Below are positions 1 to 8,168 of a DNA stretch of 64,000 nt, one piece after another. The notes below the pieces were generated by a model that had not been told where the DNA came from, made no database searches, and worked only from the letters and a program-made list of their open reading frames with translations. How positions within the stretch are numbered: position 1 is the first letter of the stretch; the number at the start of each line of letters is the position of its first letter. The DNA comes from Phycisphaerae bacterium. GTDB taxonomy: Bacteria; Planctomycetota; Phycisphaerae; UBA1845; UTPLA1. Position numbers and translations under genes: made by a program. The stretch spans positions 1 through 64,000 of the forward strand of contig DATEMU010000012.1 in the NCBI GenBank assembly GCA_035275405.1, given 5' to 3'.

Positions 1-60
1 CGGAGGCGCATTCTATCGCTGATACGCATCGAATCTTCACAGGCTTCACCAAAGCATCCG

Positions 61-128
61 CCGCGTAACTCACAGCCGAGCGGCGACGGGCCGCTGAAGG
101 CGGCCGCGCTCGGCTGTGAGTTACGGCG
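61..128. repeat. Long perfect inverted repeat (hairpin)
   Basis: Bases 64-82 (CGTAACTCACAGCCGAGCG) are exactly complementary to 107-125, giving a 19 bp stem around a 24-nt GC-rich loop that can itself pair. A few more bases pair on either side with one bulge. No T-run follows on either strand, so a classical terminator is not supported. It could be a dispersed repeat, a processing site or a bidirectional transcript-end structure. Confidence 0.75.
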
Positions 129-435
129 GAAAGGGTATCAGGTGGAACAGGCCGGAACAGCCGCGGGCGGAATGGCTTGCTGTGTCCGGTTGTGTGATTG
201 AAGTTACCCATCTTAACACCGGCGACGCTGCGGTTTGGCTGAAATGGCCTTCGCAACCTGAAGAATACTGAACTTCCCAGAACAACATCCTCACAGACCG
301 TCGGGCGCGAGGCATCAAGGCCGGCGCGGGAAATCTCCGAGGCCGCGCATGTCGGGCTATGGACCGCAGCACGCCGCTCGCCATCTTTTTCTTTCCTACC
401 CCAGCCTTGCTCAGCGCTCCCTCTGAAACAGAGCA

Positions 436-519
436 GTTGAGCAGGGGAACAGGGGAGCAGGGGAGCAGAAGAAAGAGGAGCCGGAAAGGCTTGAGGCCTG
501 AGGCTGGAGGCTGGAGGGG
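436..519. repeat. Cluster of low-complexity dispersed repeats
   Basis: Bases 436-470 are tandem AGCAGGGGA-like units. Bases 487-517 (AGGCTTGAGGCCTGAGGCT, then GGAGGCTGGAGG) match the reverse complement of 18421-18450 almost base for base, so the same element occurs twice in this window on opposite strands. The second copy lies inside a coding sequence. Confidence 0.6.
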
Positions 520-647
520 AGAATCTCACGCAGAGGCGCCGAGGCGCGGAGGGACGGAAAAGCCATCAGGGTTGGATACCGTCGTCGGTGATCAGGGGCT
601 TGGGATCAGGGTAGCCGGGTTGGATGCTGGGGGCGGGGACGGGAGCG

Positions 648-881
648 TTACTGTTCAACGACGACCAAGTGCGCGGCGAAGGGGGAAATGTCGGCCGGGC
701 CTGCCGCGCCGTCGCCATCGAGATCGGCGACGATGCGGCTGCGGAAACCGGCCTGAGCGGGCTGGAGGATCACGTCGATGAAGGGCTGGATGTCCAGGCC
801 GTTGAGGAGACCGTCGGCGTTGAGGTCGCCGAGATCTCCGGGCATCGGGGCGGGCGCAACGATGGCAATCCCTGTGTGCAT
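648..881 (-). CDS. Orphan dockerin-like fragment
   Basis: The 77-residue product is essentially one dockerin type I-like unit: two calcium-loop segments, DLNADGLLNGLDIQPF and DLDGDGAAGPADISPF, about 37 residues apart. This is the usual C-terminal module of secreted planctomycete proteins. There is no signal peptide and no partner domain. An in-frame TAG lies about 45 nt upstream of the ATG, so no longer open protein exists in this frame. It is most likely the severed tail of a former exported protein, downstream of and on the same strand as the repeat protein at 953-3181, which has its own dockerin-like tail. It may not be expressed. Confidence 0.4.
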   Translation of the reverse strand: MHTGIAIVAPAPMPGDLGDLNADGLLNGLDIQPFIDVILQPAQAGFRSRIVADLDGDGAAGPADISPFAAHLVVVEQ

Positions 882-952
882 GGCAGGAGTTTTCGTTATT
901 CGCCGTCGGACTAGTCGCTACGACAAGTTCCTGATAACTACGGAGGGAGTAG

Positions 953-3181
953 TTAGGGCGCCAAGAACGTCTCGATGAAATCGGCAATGTCATCGCCATC
1001 TACCTTGGGCGTGCCGTCGGCGTTCACGTCCGCATTCGCATTGGCGGTGTAGGATTCGCAGGTGGTAAGGCCCTCGGGCTGCAATAACGCATCTGCGAAA
1101 TGAGCCATGTCGACGAGGTCGATGTTTCCATCGCAGTTCATGTCCCCCCGGTCACAGTTCGGACCCCAGCGAGACCAGTTAGACGATGTCATGCCCCCTG
1201 CCGTTGAAAACCCACCAGCAGCAATCAACTCGCCGTTGTATTCTCCGAGTGCGTAGACGGTTGGGCTCTGGTCGCCGATTCCGAGCCCCATCGATTGCCA
1301 TGTAGTACCGTTCCAGCGTGCAATTCGGCTTGCGGGCGACCCATTGGCTGAGGTAAAGGAGCCTGCAGCAAAAAGTTCGCCGTTGTATACACGTAATGCC
1401 CTAACCGTATTATTCAGGCCCGCCCCTAGGGATTGCCACGCGGCGCCACTCCATCGCGCAATATTAGTCGCTGGCACTCCACCGGCCATTGTGAACAACC
1501 CTCCCGCAATCAATTCACCGTTATACACTGCTAACGCCTGCACATTGCCTGTGATCCCGTCGGCGAGCGGTTGCCAGTTTTCGCCGTCCCAACTAGCAAT
1601 CTTGTTGGTGGTGGTGCCACTGGCGGTCGTAAACTCTCCGGCAACGATCAAGTTGGCTCCATACACGGTTAACGCATGGACCCAGCCGTTCGTTCCACTT
1701 CCCAGTGCCTGCCAGGCCGTGCCATTCCAGCGCGCCACGTTGGCGGCCGAAATACCACCGGCCGTTACAAAATCCCCGCCCGCGATCAGTTCTCCGTCGT
1801 AGATTGCCAATGCGGAAACGCCCCAACCCCCGCCCATTCCAGTTCCAAGGGGCGCCCAAGCTTCGCCATCCCAACTTGCAATATTATTTGCGGTCACTCC
1901 ACCGGCGGACCCAAAGAACCCCCCGACAAACAACTCGTCGTTGAAGGCGATTGACGCGTTTACGTGATCGTCGGTGTTCATTCCTGTCGCCTGCCAGTAC
2001 GAACCATTCCAGCGCACGGTTGGATCGACAAAATCTCCACTGGCTCCCAGGGGGCTTCCCGCCGCAATCAACTCGCCGTGAAACACAGTTAAGGTCCTAA
2101 GAAGCTGGCCTCTGCCCGTACCAAGAGATTCCCACGTCTGGCCATTCCATTGGGCGATAAGATTTACCTCCAGGCCGTTCGCTGTGAAGAACCACCCTCC
2201 GGCAACCAACTCACCATCATAAATAGTCAACGCGGTCACATGACCATAATTGGGATCGGTGCCCGCTCCCAGTGCATGCCAGGTGACACCATCCCATCGC
2301 GCGATATTACTACACGCTACGCTACCAGCCCCCGCAAATGTACCGCCTATGACCAGGTCGCCTTCGTGCTGCGTCAACGAGTAAACTGACTCTTCCGATC
2401 CATAAACTCCGCCGCCAAGCGCTTGCCATGTCGTGCCGTCCCATTGATAGACGCCTACAAACGCCCATCCGCCGATGAGTTCCCCGTTATACACGCTTAG
2501 CGCGCGGGCCAATCCGTTGCCTATCATGTGCCAGTTCGCACCATCCCAACGATAAACCCCATCATTTCCGCCGGTGATCAACTCGCCGTTAAAGACAGTC
2601 AAAGCGTAATAATCCGACAAACCCGCAGCAGGGAACGATTGCCAGTTAGAACCATTCCAGCGAGCGATACTTTCGGCGGGTATTCCCCCTGCCGTCGAGA
2701 AAGTGCCGGCCGCAATGAGTTCAGCGTTGTGTAAGACCAACGCGCGGACCGTTCCATTGATTCCGTTTCCCAACGGCTGCCAGGTTGTTCCATTCCATCG
2801 CGCAATCCCATTGGCAGAGACGCCTCCGGCATTCGTGAAGCTGCCGGCTGCGATAAGTTCGCCATTGTAAACGGCCAACGCACGAACCGAAGCATTCATT
2901 CCGGTTCCCAGCGTAAGCCAGCCCGATCCGTCCCAAGCCGCAATATTCTTTACCGGAATGTCGCCCGCAAAATCCAAAAGGCCGCCGACGACTAGAAGCT
3001 CGGCTTGCGGCCCCGGACCATCTTGGTCCCAGGTGATAAGTGCGTTAACCGGAAGGGGACTCAGCCCTGGCTTAGGATCGCCCGGCCGCCAGTCGTTGGA
3101 ACATTGAGCGACGGCGCGCGGGGCAAGTAACGTGCTGGCGACGATGATTCCGAATGCGATTGGCCCGAGCCCGCGCTTCAT
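953..3181 (-). CDS. Secreted 14-repeat propeller-like protein with dockerin-like tail
   Basis: This is a 742-residue exported protein of unknown role. It begins with a signal peptide (about residues 1-25, basic start, hydrophobic core, AVA-Q cleavage-like site). Residues from about 45 to 670 are 14 consecutive units of roughly 45 residues with the pattern V.AL.VYNGELIAAG.FT.AGG....IARWNG..WQ.LG.G. Units 4 and 5 are shortened. The last about 65 residues form a dockerin-like pair of calcium loops (GDMNCDGNIDLVDMAHF; ADVNADG...DDIADF). Such repeats normally form beta-propeller blades, and 14 would fit two seven-bladed propellers; that count is inference. A 7-bp inverted repeat (935-955) covers the stop codon. 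Confidence 0.8.
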   Translation of the reverse strand: MKRGLGPIAFGIIVASTLLAPRAVAQCSNDWRPGDPKPGLSPLPVNALITWDQDGPGPQAELLVVGGLLDFAGDIPVKNIAAWDGSGWLTLGTGMNASVRALAVYNGELIAAGSFTNAGGVSANGIARWNGTTWQPLGNGINGTVRALVLHNAELIAAGTFSTAGGIPAESIARWNGSNWQSFPAAGLSDYYALTVFNGELITGGNDGVYRWDGANWHMIGNGLARALSVYNGELIGGWAFVGVYQWDGTTWQALGGGVYGSEESVYSLTQHEGDLVIGGTFAGAGSVACSNIARWDGVTWHALGAGTDPNYGHVTALTIYDGELVAGGWFFTANGLEVNLIAQWNGQTWESLGTGRGQLLRTLTVFHGELIAAGSPLGASGDFVDPTVRWNGSYWQATGMNTDDHVNASIAFNDELFVGGFFGSAGGVTANNIASWDGEAWAPLGTGMGGGWGVSALAIYDGELIAGGDFVTAGGISAANVARWNGTAWQALGSGTNGWVHALTVYGANLIVAGEFTTASGTTTNKIASWDGENWQPLADGITGNVQALAVYNGELIAGGLFTMAGGVPATNIARWSGAAWQSLGAGLNNTVRALRVYNGELFAAGSFTSANGSPASRIARWNGTTWQSMGLGIGDQSPTVYALGEYNGELIAAGGFSTAGGMTSSNWSRWGPNCDRGDMNCDGNIDLVDMAHFADALLQPEGLTTCESYTANANADVNADGTPKVDGDDIADFIETFLAP

Positions 3182-3340
3182 CGAGGAGCCTCCTGTGCCT
3201 ATCGACCCGCGACCTCCGAATTACATACCTGCTCCGCGGCCCTCCATCATACCAGAATCCAGGGCAGAAATTCAACGCGACGCGGCGCGTCGGCTAATTG
3301 GCTCGGCAGGAGCCCCGCCCTCCCGTGCGCTTGCTGAACA

Positions 3341-5440
3341 CTACGCCAGCGCCGGTTGCGGGGCAGGTTGAGCGGGCGAGGACTGGGCATCGAGGAGTTG
3401 CTGGTGTGTCGCGCGTTCTTCGCCGAAGCGGACCAAGCGGGCGGAGTTGAAGACGACGACGAAGCTGGAGGCCGTGTGCAGGATTGCGGCCCAGATGGGC
3501 GAGATGATGTCGAAGGCGCCGAGGGCCATGACCGTCACGACGAAGATGACGCCGAAGACGAGATTCTGCACGACGACTTTGCGGGTGGCGCGGCTGAGGC
3601 GGACGAGGAAGGGGATGCGCGTAAGGTCGTTGTTGAGCAGGGCGATCGAGGCGGAGTTGATGGCTACGTCGCTGCCGGCGGCGCCCATCGCCACGCCGAG
3701 GTCGCCCGCGGCCAGGGCCGGGGCGTCGTTGACGCCGTCGCCGATGACCATGACGCGATGGCCCTGTCGGCGCATCGTCTCGACTAGGTCGAGCTTTTCG
3801 TGCGGCAGGCAGTCGGCGCGATATTCGGTGCAGCCCATTTCCGCGGCGACGCGCCGGGCCACGGCCTGGCGATCGCCGGTCAGCATGGCCACGCGCTTCA
3901 TCCCGATCGCCCGCAATTCCTCGACGGCCTCGCGCGCAGCCGGTCGCGTGCGGTCTTCGAGGGCGATCATGCCCAGCAGACGACCGCCCTGGGAGACGAA
4001 AAGCTGGCTCATTCCCTCGGCCTGCTGCGCGGCCTCGCCGAGCGCCGATGTGGAGACGCCGCGCTCGTTCAGAAACGTCTCGCGACCGATGAGCACGTCC
4101 TGCCCCCCGACTTTCGCGGCCACGCCCTTGCCCGGCACTTCCTCGAACCGCTCCGGCTTTTCGTAGGCAACGCCCGCTTCGCGTGCGACTTCCATCATCG
4201 CCCGGGCGGCCGGGTGATTGCTGTTCTGTTCGGCAGCGGCCGCCGTGCGCAGAAGCTCGACGCCGTCCACGCCCTCCGCAGGGATCAAACGCGTTACCGC
4301 CAATTGACCGGTCGTAAGCGTACCAGTCTTGTCGAACACCACGGCGGTCAGTCGTCCGGCACTCTCGAGGTGCGCGACGTCTTTAATCAAGATACCGAGC
4401 CGTGCGGCGCAGGAGAGACCGGCGACCATCGCCGTCGGCGTGGCCATGATGAGGGCGCAGGGGCAACTGGCGACGAGCATGGAGATTGCGCGTTGGAGGC
4501 CGTTGGCGTCCTTGGTGAAGAAAAGCACGAGGGCCGCGAGCATTAAGACCGCGGGGGTGTACCAGATTACGTAGCGATCGATGAGGCGCATGATCGGGAT
4601 GCGGGTCCGCTCGGCCCGAAGGATCAGGTTCTGCACCTGGCCCAGCGTCGTTTCTCCGCCGACCTTCGTGACTTCGATTTCCATCGCCCCGGTCAGGTTC
4701 ATCGTGCCCGAAAAGACGGGATCGCCCGCGCGCTTATCCACGGGCAGCGACTCGCCGGTGATGTTCGCTTGATTAACAGTGGAATCGCCGACAAGGACCT
4801 TTCCGTCCGCGGGGATGCCATCGCCGGGGCGGACGCGTACGCGCTGACCGGGCTGAAGCGAAGTTGCAGCGACTTCCTGTTCGCCCGTCGGCGTGATAAG
4901 GCGTGCCTTCTTCGGCGTAAGCTTCACTAATTCTTCTATGCTCGCCCGCGCGCCGATGGCCGTTCGGGTCTCGATCAGTTCGGAGAGCAGCAGGAAAAAG
5001 GCGATGACACCGGCGGCGCGATAGTCCTGCGCCGCGAAGGCGGCGACGATGGCCAGGGCGACAAGTTCGTCCATGTGCATGTCGCCGCGGATCAAATTGC
5101 CGATGGCGTGCCAGATGATCCGCATGCCCAAAAGAAGGGCCCCGATCGCCGCGACGAGGTCCATGTGGAATTGGTAGAGATAGTCCTTCTGAATCTCGGT
5201 GACGCCCTCGGCGTTCGTGACGGCGGTCTCCGTCACGGGGCTGTAGGCCTCGACGTAGTAGCTTGTGAGAACCAGGAGTCCGCCGGCCAGGGTGATCCCG
5301 AGCCAGAAACCCGCCCACCGCGCCGCCTCGGCGGCCTCACCGTGGCCGTGATGGTGGCCGGCATGATCGTGGAAATGCGAGTGGGCGTGATGGGCGTCTT
5401 CCGCCTTCTGAACGCCGAAGAATCCGTGTCCTTGAGCCAT
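3341..5440 (-). CDS. P1B-type heavy-metal translocating ATPase, His-rich N-terminus
   Basis: This 699-residue inner-membrane ATPase pumps a transition-metal cation at the cost of ATP. It has the actuator motif TGES, the transmembrane CPC metal motif (C326-P-C328), the phosphorylation motif DKTGTLT (D370), the HP locus (NSNHPAARA) and the GDGVNDAPAL hinge. The N-terminus lacks an HMA domain and its CxxC; residues 17-35 are instead His-rich (HHAHSHFHDHAGHHHGHGE). The last two membrane helices read VVVQNLVFGVIF and AAILHTASSFVVVFNSARL. They lack the YN/MxxSS signature of Cu+ pumps and the K/DG signature of Zn/Cd/Pb pumps, so the metal cannot be assigned. Zinc or a related divalent ion is a guess from the His-rich tail. 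It stands alone, divergent from the POR operon. Confidence 0.93.
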   Translation of the reverse strand: MAQGHGFFGVQKAEDAHHAHSHFHDHAGHHHGHGEAAEAARWAGFWLGITLAGGLLVLTSYYVEAYSPVTETAVTNAEGVTEIQKDYLYQFHMDLVAAIGALLLGMRIIWHAIGNLIRGDMHMDELVALAIVAAFAAQDYRAAGVIAFFLLLSELIETRTAIGARASIEELVKLTPKKARLITPTGEQEVAATSLQPGQRVRVRPGDGIPADGKVLVGDSTVNQANITGESLPVDKRAGDPVFSGTMNLTGAMEIEVTKVGGETTLGQVQNLILRAERTRIPIMRLIDRYVIWYTPAVLMLAALVLFFTKDANGLQRAISMLVASCPCALIMATPTAMVAGLSCAARLGILIKDVAHLESAGRLTAVVFDKTGTLTTGQLAVTRLIPAEGVDGVELLRTAAAAEQNSNHPAARAMMEVAREAGVAYEKPERFEEVPGKGVAAKVGGQDVLIGRETFLNERGVSTSALGEAAQQAEGMSQLFVSQGGRLLGMIALEDRTRPAAREAVEELRAIGMKRVAMLTGDRQAVARRVAAEMGCTEYRADCLPHEKLDLVETMRRQGHRVMVIGDGVNDAPALAAGDLGVAMGAAGSDVAINSASIALLNNDLTRIPFLVRLSRATRKVVVQNLVFGVIFVVTVMALGAFDIISPIWAAILHTASSFVVVFNSARLVRFGEERATHQQLLDAQSSPAQPAPQPALA

Positions 5441-5937
5441 GCGTTTGATCTGCTCCTACTGCCGACACAGCCACCCACGGCTGATGACGAAAAGAACCCC
5501 TCACTACCGATCCTGATTGCTCCGCGAATGATAGACCCGCACCACGTGACTGCCAAGACCAACCGGGGCGATCGACACGTCGCTCGTGCGGGCTTCGCCG
5601 CGGCGCGGCGTGCTTTTTCTACGTCGGGCCGAGCATTGATGTTCGTATCGCGGTGCCCCAGACATTGCGGAAAATTCCGCACAAACGCTGAAAATCCCGC
5701 ACTCCCCGGCGAGAGTCAACAAACGCGACGAAAACGAGGCCAACCCCGGTAATCTCGATTGGAAAGCGGTATTTAGGCAATCCCGACCGCCCTTTCGCCG
5801 GCGCGGCACGTGAATTGCCAGTGGGTACGAACGCGTTGGATCGCTTACGCGCCGCCGAGGGGCCAGTCGGTGTACGGGTGGCAGCTGAAATCCCCCGGCG
5901 GCACGGGGGAGTTGGGCCCGCGGCATCAGGGTGTTCG
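5441..5937. other. Divergent promoter region between metal ATPase and POR operon
   Basis: About 500 bp separate two divergent transcription units. No frame shows protein character. The recognisable structure is the 6-2-6 inverted repeat and the 20-bp-spaced direct repeat at 5667-5702. No clear sigma-70 boxes were found. Confidence 0.5.
5667..5702. promoter_or_regulatory. Palindrome plus 20-bp-phased direct repeat, operator-like
   Basis: GCGGAAAATTCCGC (5667-5680) is an inverted repeat with 6-bp arms. The 13-mer GAAAATTCCGCAC (5670-5682) recurs as GAAAATCCCGCAC at 5690-5702, 12 of 13 identical, exactly 20 bp downstream. About two helical turns between copies is what paired repressor or activator sites look like. 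It lies 227 bp from the metal ATPase start and 236 bp from the POR operon start, so it could serve either. Confidence 0.4.
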
Positions 5938-8151
5938 ATGGAGCTGACCATTTACGCGCGCGGGGGCCAGGGGGGCGTGACGCTGGCCAAGCTGATCGGC
6001 ACCTGCTACTTCCTGCGCGGGGAGTACAGCCAGGCGTTCGGCGTGTATGCCGCCGAGCGGTCCGGCGCGCCGCTGCAAGCGTTCGTGCGCATCGACAAGA
6101 GCGAGATCACCAATCACAACCAGGTCCGGCATCCAGACCATGTTATCGTCCTGGATCGCACGCTGATCGGGCCCAATATCCTCGCGGGGGCCAAGCGCGA
6201 GGGATGGATCATTTTGAACACCCCAGAGCCACTCAAGGCTTTTGAGGACCTGTTCCCCGGGCGGTGCGTTGCCGCCATCGACGCTACCGCGGTCGCTGTC
6301 GCCAACAAGCTCGGCACGCGGACCGTGCCGATCGTCAACACGACGATGTTCGGGGCGATTGCCCGGGTCTTCGGGCTCCAGTTCTCGGATGTGGAGGCGA
6401 CGCTGGCGGAATTGAAATTCGAGGATGCGAACATTCTTGCGGCGCGGTCGGCGTTTGAGGCGGTGGAGCAAGCGCTGCTTCCGGGGGAACTTGTCCATGT
6501 AGAGCCCCGCGCGGCCGTGGCCGAGCCCGTTGGGCTGCTCGATGGTCGCGCCGGCGCGGCGCCCACGATCCGGACCGGCGCATGGGCGACGCGGCGACCG
6601 GAGCGGCGGCGGCTGGTATCGCCGTGCATGACGACCTGTCCGGCGGGAAACGACATTCAACGGTTTGTCGCGGCGCTTTCGAATGATCGCAAGGACGAGG
6701 CGCTGGAGATCCTGCTGGAGACGTCTCCCCTGCCGGGCGTTTGCGGTCGGGTGTGTCCGGCGCCGTGCATGGATTCGTGCAACCGGGACCGGCTCGATGA
6801 GCCGGTACAGATTCGCGATCTGGAGCGGTATGCGGCCGATCAAGGGCGGCTGCCCCTGCCGACGCCGGTGTGGCGCGAGGAATCGGTAGCCGTCGTCGGG
6901 GCGGGGCCGGCGGGGCTTAGTACGGCCTACCAACTCGCCCGGCTGGGATATCCCGTCACGATCTTCGAAGGCGGCGACGAACTTGGCGGCCTGCTGCGCA
7001 GCGGGATTCCTGAATATCGATTGCCGCGTGAAGTCCTCGATCGCGAGATCGACTTCATCCTCCGCCACGGGGTTCAGGCGGTCACGAGTCGATTCATCGA
7101 TCGCAGCCAATTGCTGGCCTTAACGCTGCGGTTCGATGCCGTGTTTGTCGCTACGGGTCTGCAGGAGATGCGCTCGATGAACCTCGGGCACGTCGACTCC
7201 GACATCGTCATGCAGGGGATTGATTTTCTCGATCGAGCGCGGCGCGGGGTCGTATCCCTGGAAGGGCAGCGCGTCGTCGTGATCGGCGGCGGTAATACCG
7301 CGATCGACACGGCGCGCTCCGCGTTGCGCGTCGGGGCGCGGCGCGTGCGGGTGCTGTATCGGCGGTCGCGCGACGAGATGCCCGCGATCCCCGAAGAGAT
7401 CGAAGAGGCACTGGAAGAGCGCGTTTCGCTGGAGGAATTGGTCCTGCCGCTTCGGCTGCGGCGCGATGCGACAGGAGCCATACTCACCTGTACCCGGATG
7501 CGGCTCGGGGAGCCCGACGAGACCGGTCGGCCCCAGCCGATCATGGAGACCAGCGAGGATCTGCATTTTGATGTGCCCTGCGATTGTGTCATCCTGGCAC
7601 TGGGCCAGAGCCCGGACCTTACGATTCTGCCGGAAGGGTCGGAAGTTCACGAGGGTCGAGAGCTGCTGGGCCTTAGCCGGGCGCCCATCTTCGTCGGCGG
7701 CGATCTGGCGTCGAATGAAGGGACCGTCGCGGCGGCGATCGGCAGCGGACGTCGGGCGGCGATGCAGATTCATCGGACGCTCGCGGATGAAGAACTGGTG
7801 CCCAGTGCGCCGAGACCGGTGGCGACACCGGAGGCCATGCACTGGCACGCTTTTACGCCTGCGCCGGCACATCACGCCGCGCGATTAATGCCCGAGCGGC
7901 GTCGGCGGCGTTTCACCGAGATTCGGCGGGGGTTTGAAGGAGCGGCGGGCGACAGCGAGGCGCTGGCCGAAGCAGGCCGCTGCCTGAGTTGCGGTGTGTG
8001 CAACGAATGCGATCGCTGTGTGACGTATTGTCCGGAGGGCATTCTTCTGCACGACGCGGATGGGTATCGCTTCAACTACGACTACTGCAAGGGGTGCGGC
8101 GTCTGCGCGTCCGAGTGCCCGCGCGGCGTCATTTATTTGTCCGAGCTGTAA
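5938..8151 (+). CDS. 2-oxoacid:ferredoxin oxidoreductase gamma - GltD-like NAD(P)H oxidoreductase - delta fusion
   Basis: This 737-residue three-part fusion starts at the ATG opening MELTIYARGGQGG, the normal start of a POR gamma subunit; the frame is open further upstream but that part is not conserved. Residues 1 to about 185 are the gamma domain (RGGQGGVTLAKLI). Residues about 225-670 resemble GltD/NfnB/DPYD: an N-terminal Cys-rich 4Fe-4S segment (CMTTCPAGNDIQ, GVCGRVCPAPCMDSC), an FAD dinucleotide fold (GAGPAGLSTAYQLARLGYP) and an NAD(P) fold (VVVIGGGNTAIDTARSALRV). The C-terminus is a two-cluster ferredoxin like POR delta (CGVCNECDRCVTYCPEG; CKGCGVCASECPRG). Electrons from the oxoacid could thus pass through ferredoxin clusters to flavin and NAD(P). 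First gene of an operon with the alpha and beta subunits. Confidence 0.9.
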   Translation: MELTIYARGGQGGVTLAKLIGTCYFLRGEYSQAFGVYAAERSGAPLQAFVRIDKSEITNHNQVRHPDHVIVLDRTLIGPNILAGAKREGWIILNTPEPLKAFEDLFPGRCVAAIDATAVAVANKLGTRTVPIVNTTMFGAIARVFGLQFSDVEATLAELKFEDANILAARSAFEAVEQALLPGELVHVEPRAAVAEPVGLLDGRAGAAPTIRTGAWATRRPERRRLVSPCMTTCPAGNDIQRFVAALSNDRKDEALEILLETSPLPGVCGRVCPAPCMDSCNRDRLDEPVQIRDLERYAADQGRLPLPTPVWREESVAVVGAGPAGLSTAYQLARLGYPVTIFEGGDELGGLLRSGIPEYRLPREVLDREIDFILRHGVQAVTSRFIDRSQLLALTLRFDAVFVATGLQEMRSMNLGHVDSDIVMQGIDFLDRARRGVVSLEGQRVVVIGGGNTAIDTARSALRVGARRVRVLYRRSRDEMPAIPEEIEEALEERVSLEELVLPLRLRRDATGAILTCTRMRLGEPDETGRPQPIMETSEDLHFDVPCDCVILALGQSPDLTILPEGSEVHEGRELLGLSRAPIFVGGDLASNEGTVAAAIGSGRRAAMQIHRTLADEELVPSAPRPVATPEAMHWHAFTPAPAHHAARLMPERRRRRFTEIRRGFEGAAGDSEALAEAGRCLSCGVCNECDRCVTYCPEGILLHDADGYRFNYDYCKGCGVCASECPRGVIYLSEL

Positions 8152-8168
8152 CTGCCGCGAGGTGATTC

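Larger units (their letters stand above)
1..647. other. Intergenic region without a supportable gene
   Basis: No reading frame here has recognisable protein character. The region holds a long perfect hairpin near its start and, from about 436 to 570, a patchwork of low-complexity dispersed repeats (GGGGAGCA-type, GAGGCTGGAGG-type and a GCAGAGGCGCCGAGGCGCGG-type stretch). The first 60 bases could be the end of a gene outside the window, but nothing supports that. Confidence 0.6.

Noticed and set aside
935-955. Hairpin TAACTAC/GTAGTTA as terminator of the 953-3181 gene
   Set aside because: The 7-bp stem overlaps the stop codon itself and no T-run follows on the minus strand.
5926-7110. Long antisense open frame across the POR fusion gene
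   Set aside because: It lies entirely opposite a gene with strong family motifs. The product is rich in Arg and lacks any recognisable domain, as expected from high-GC antisense frames.
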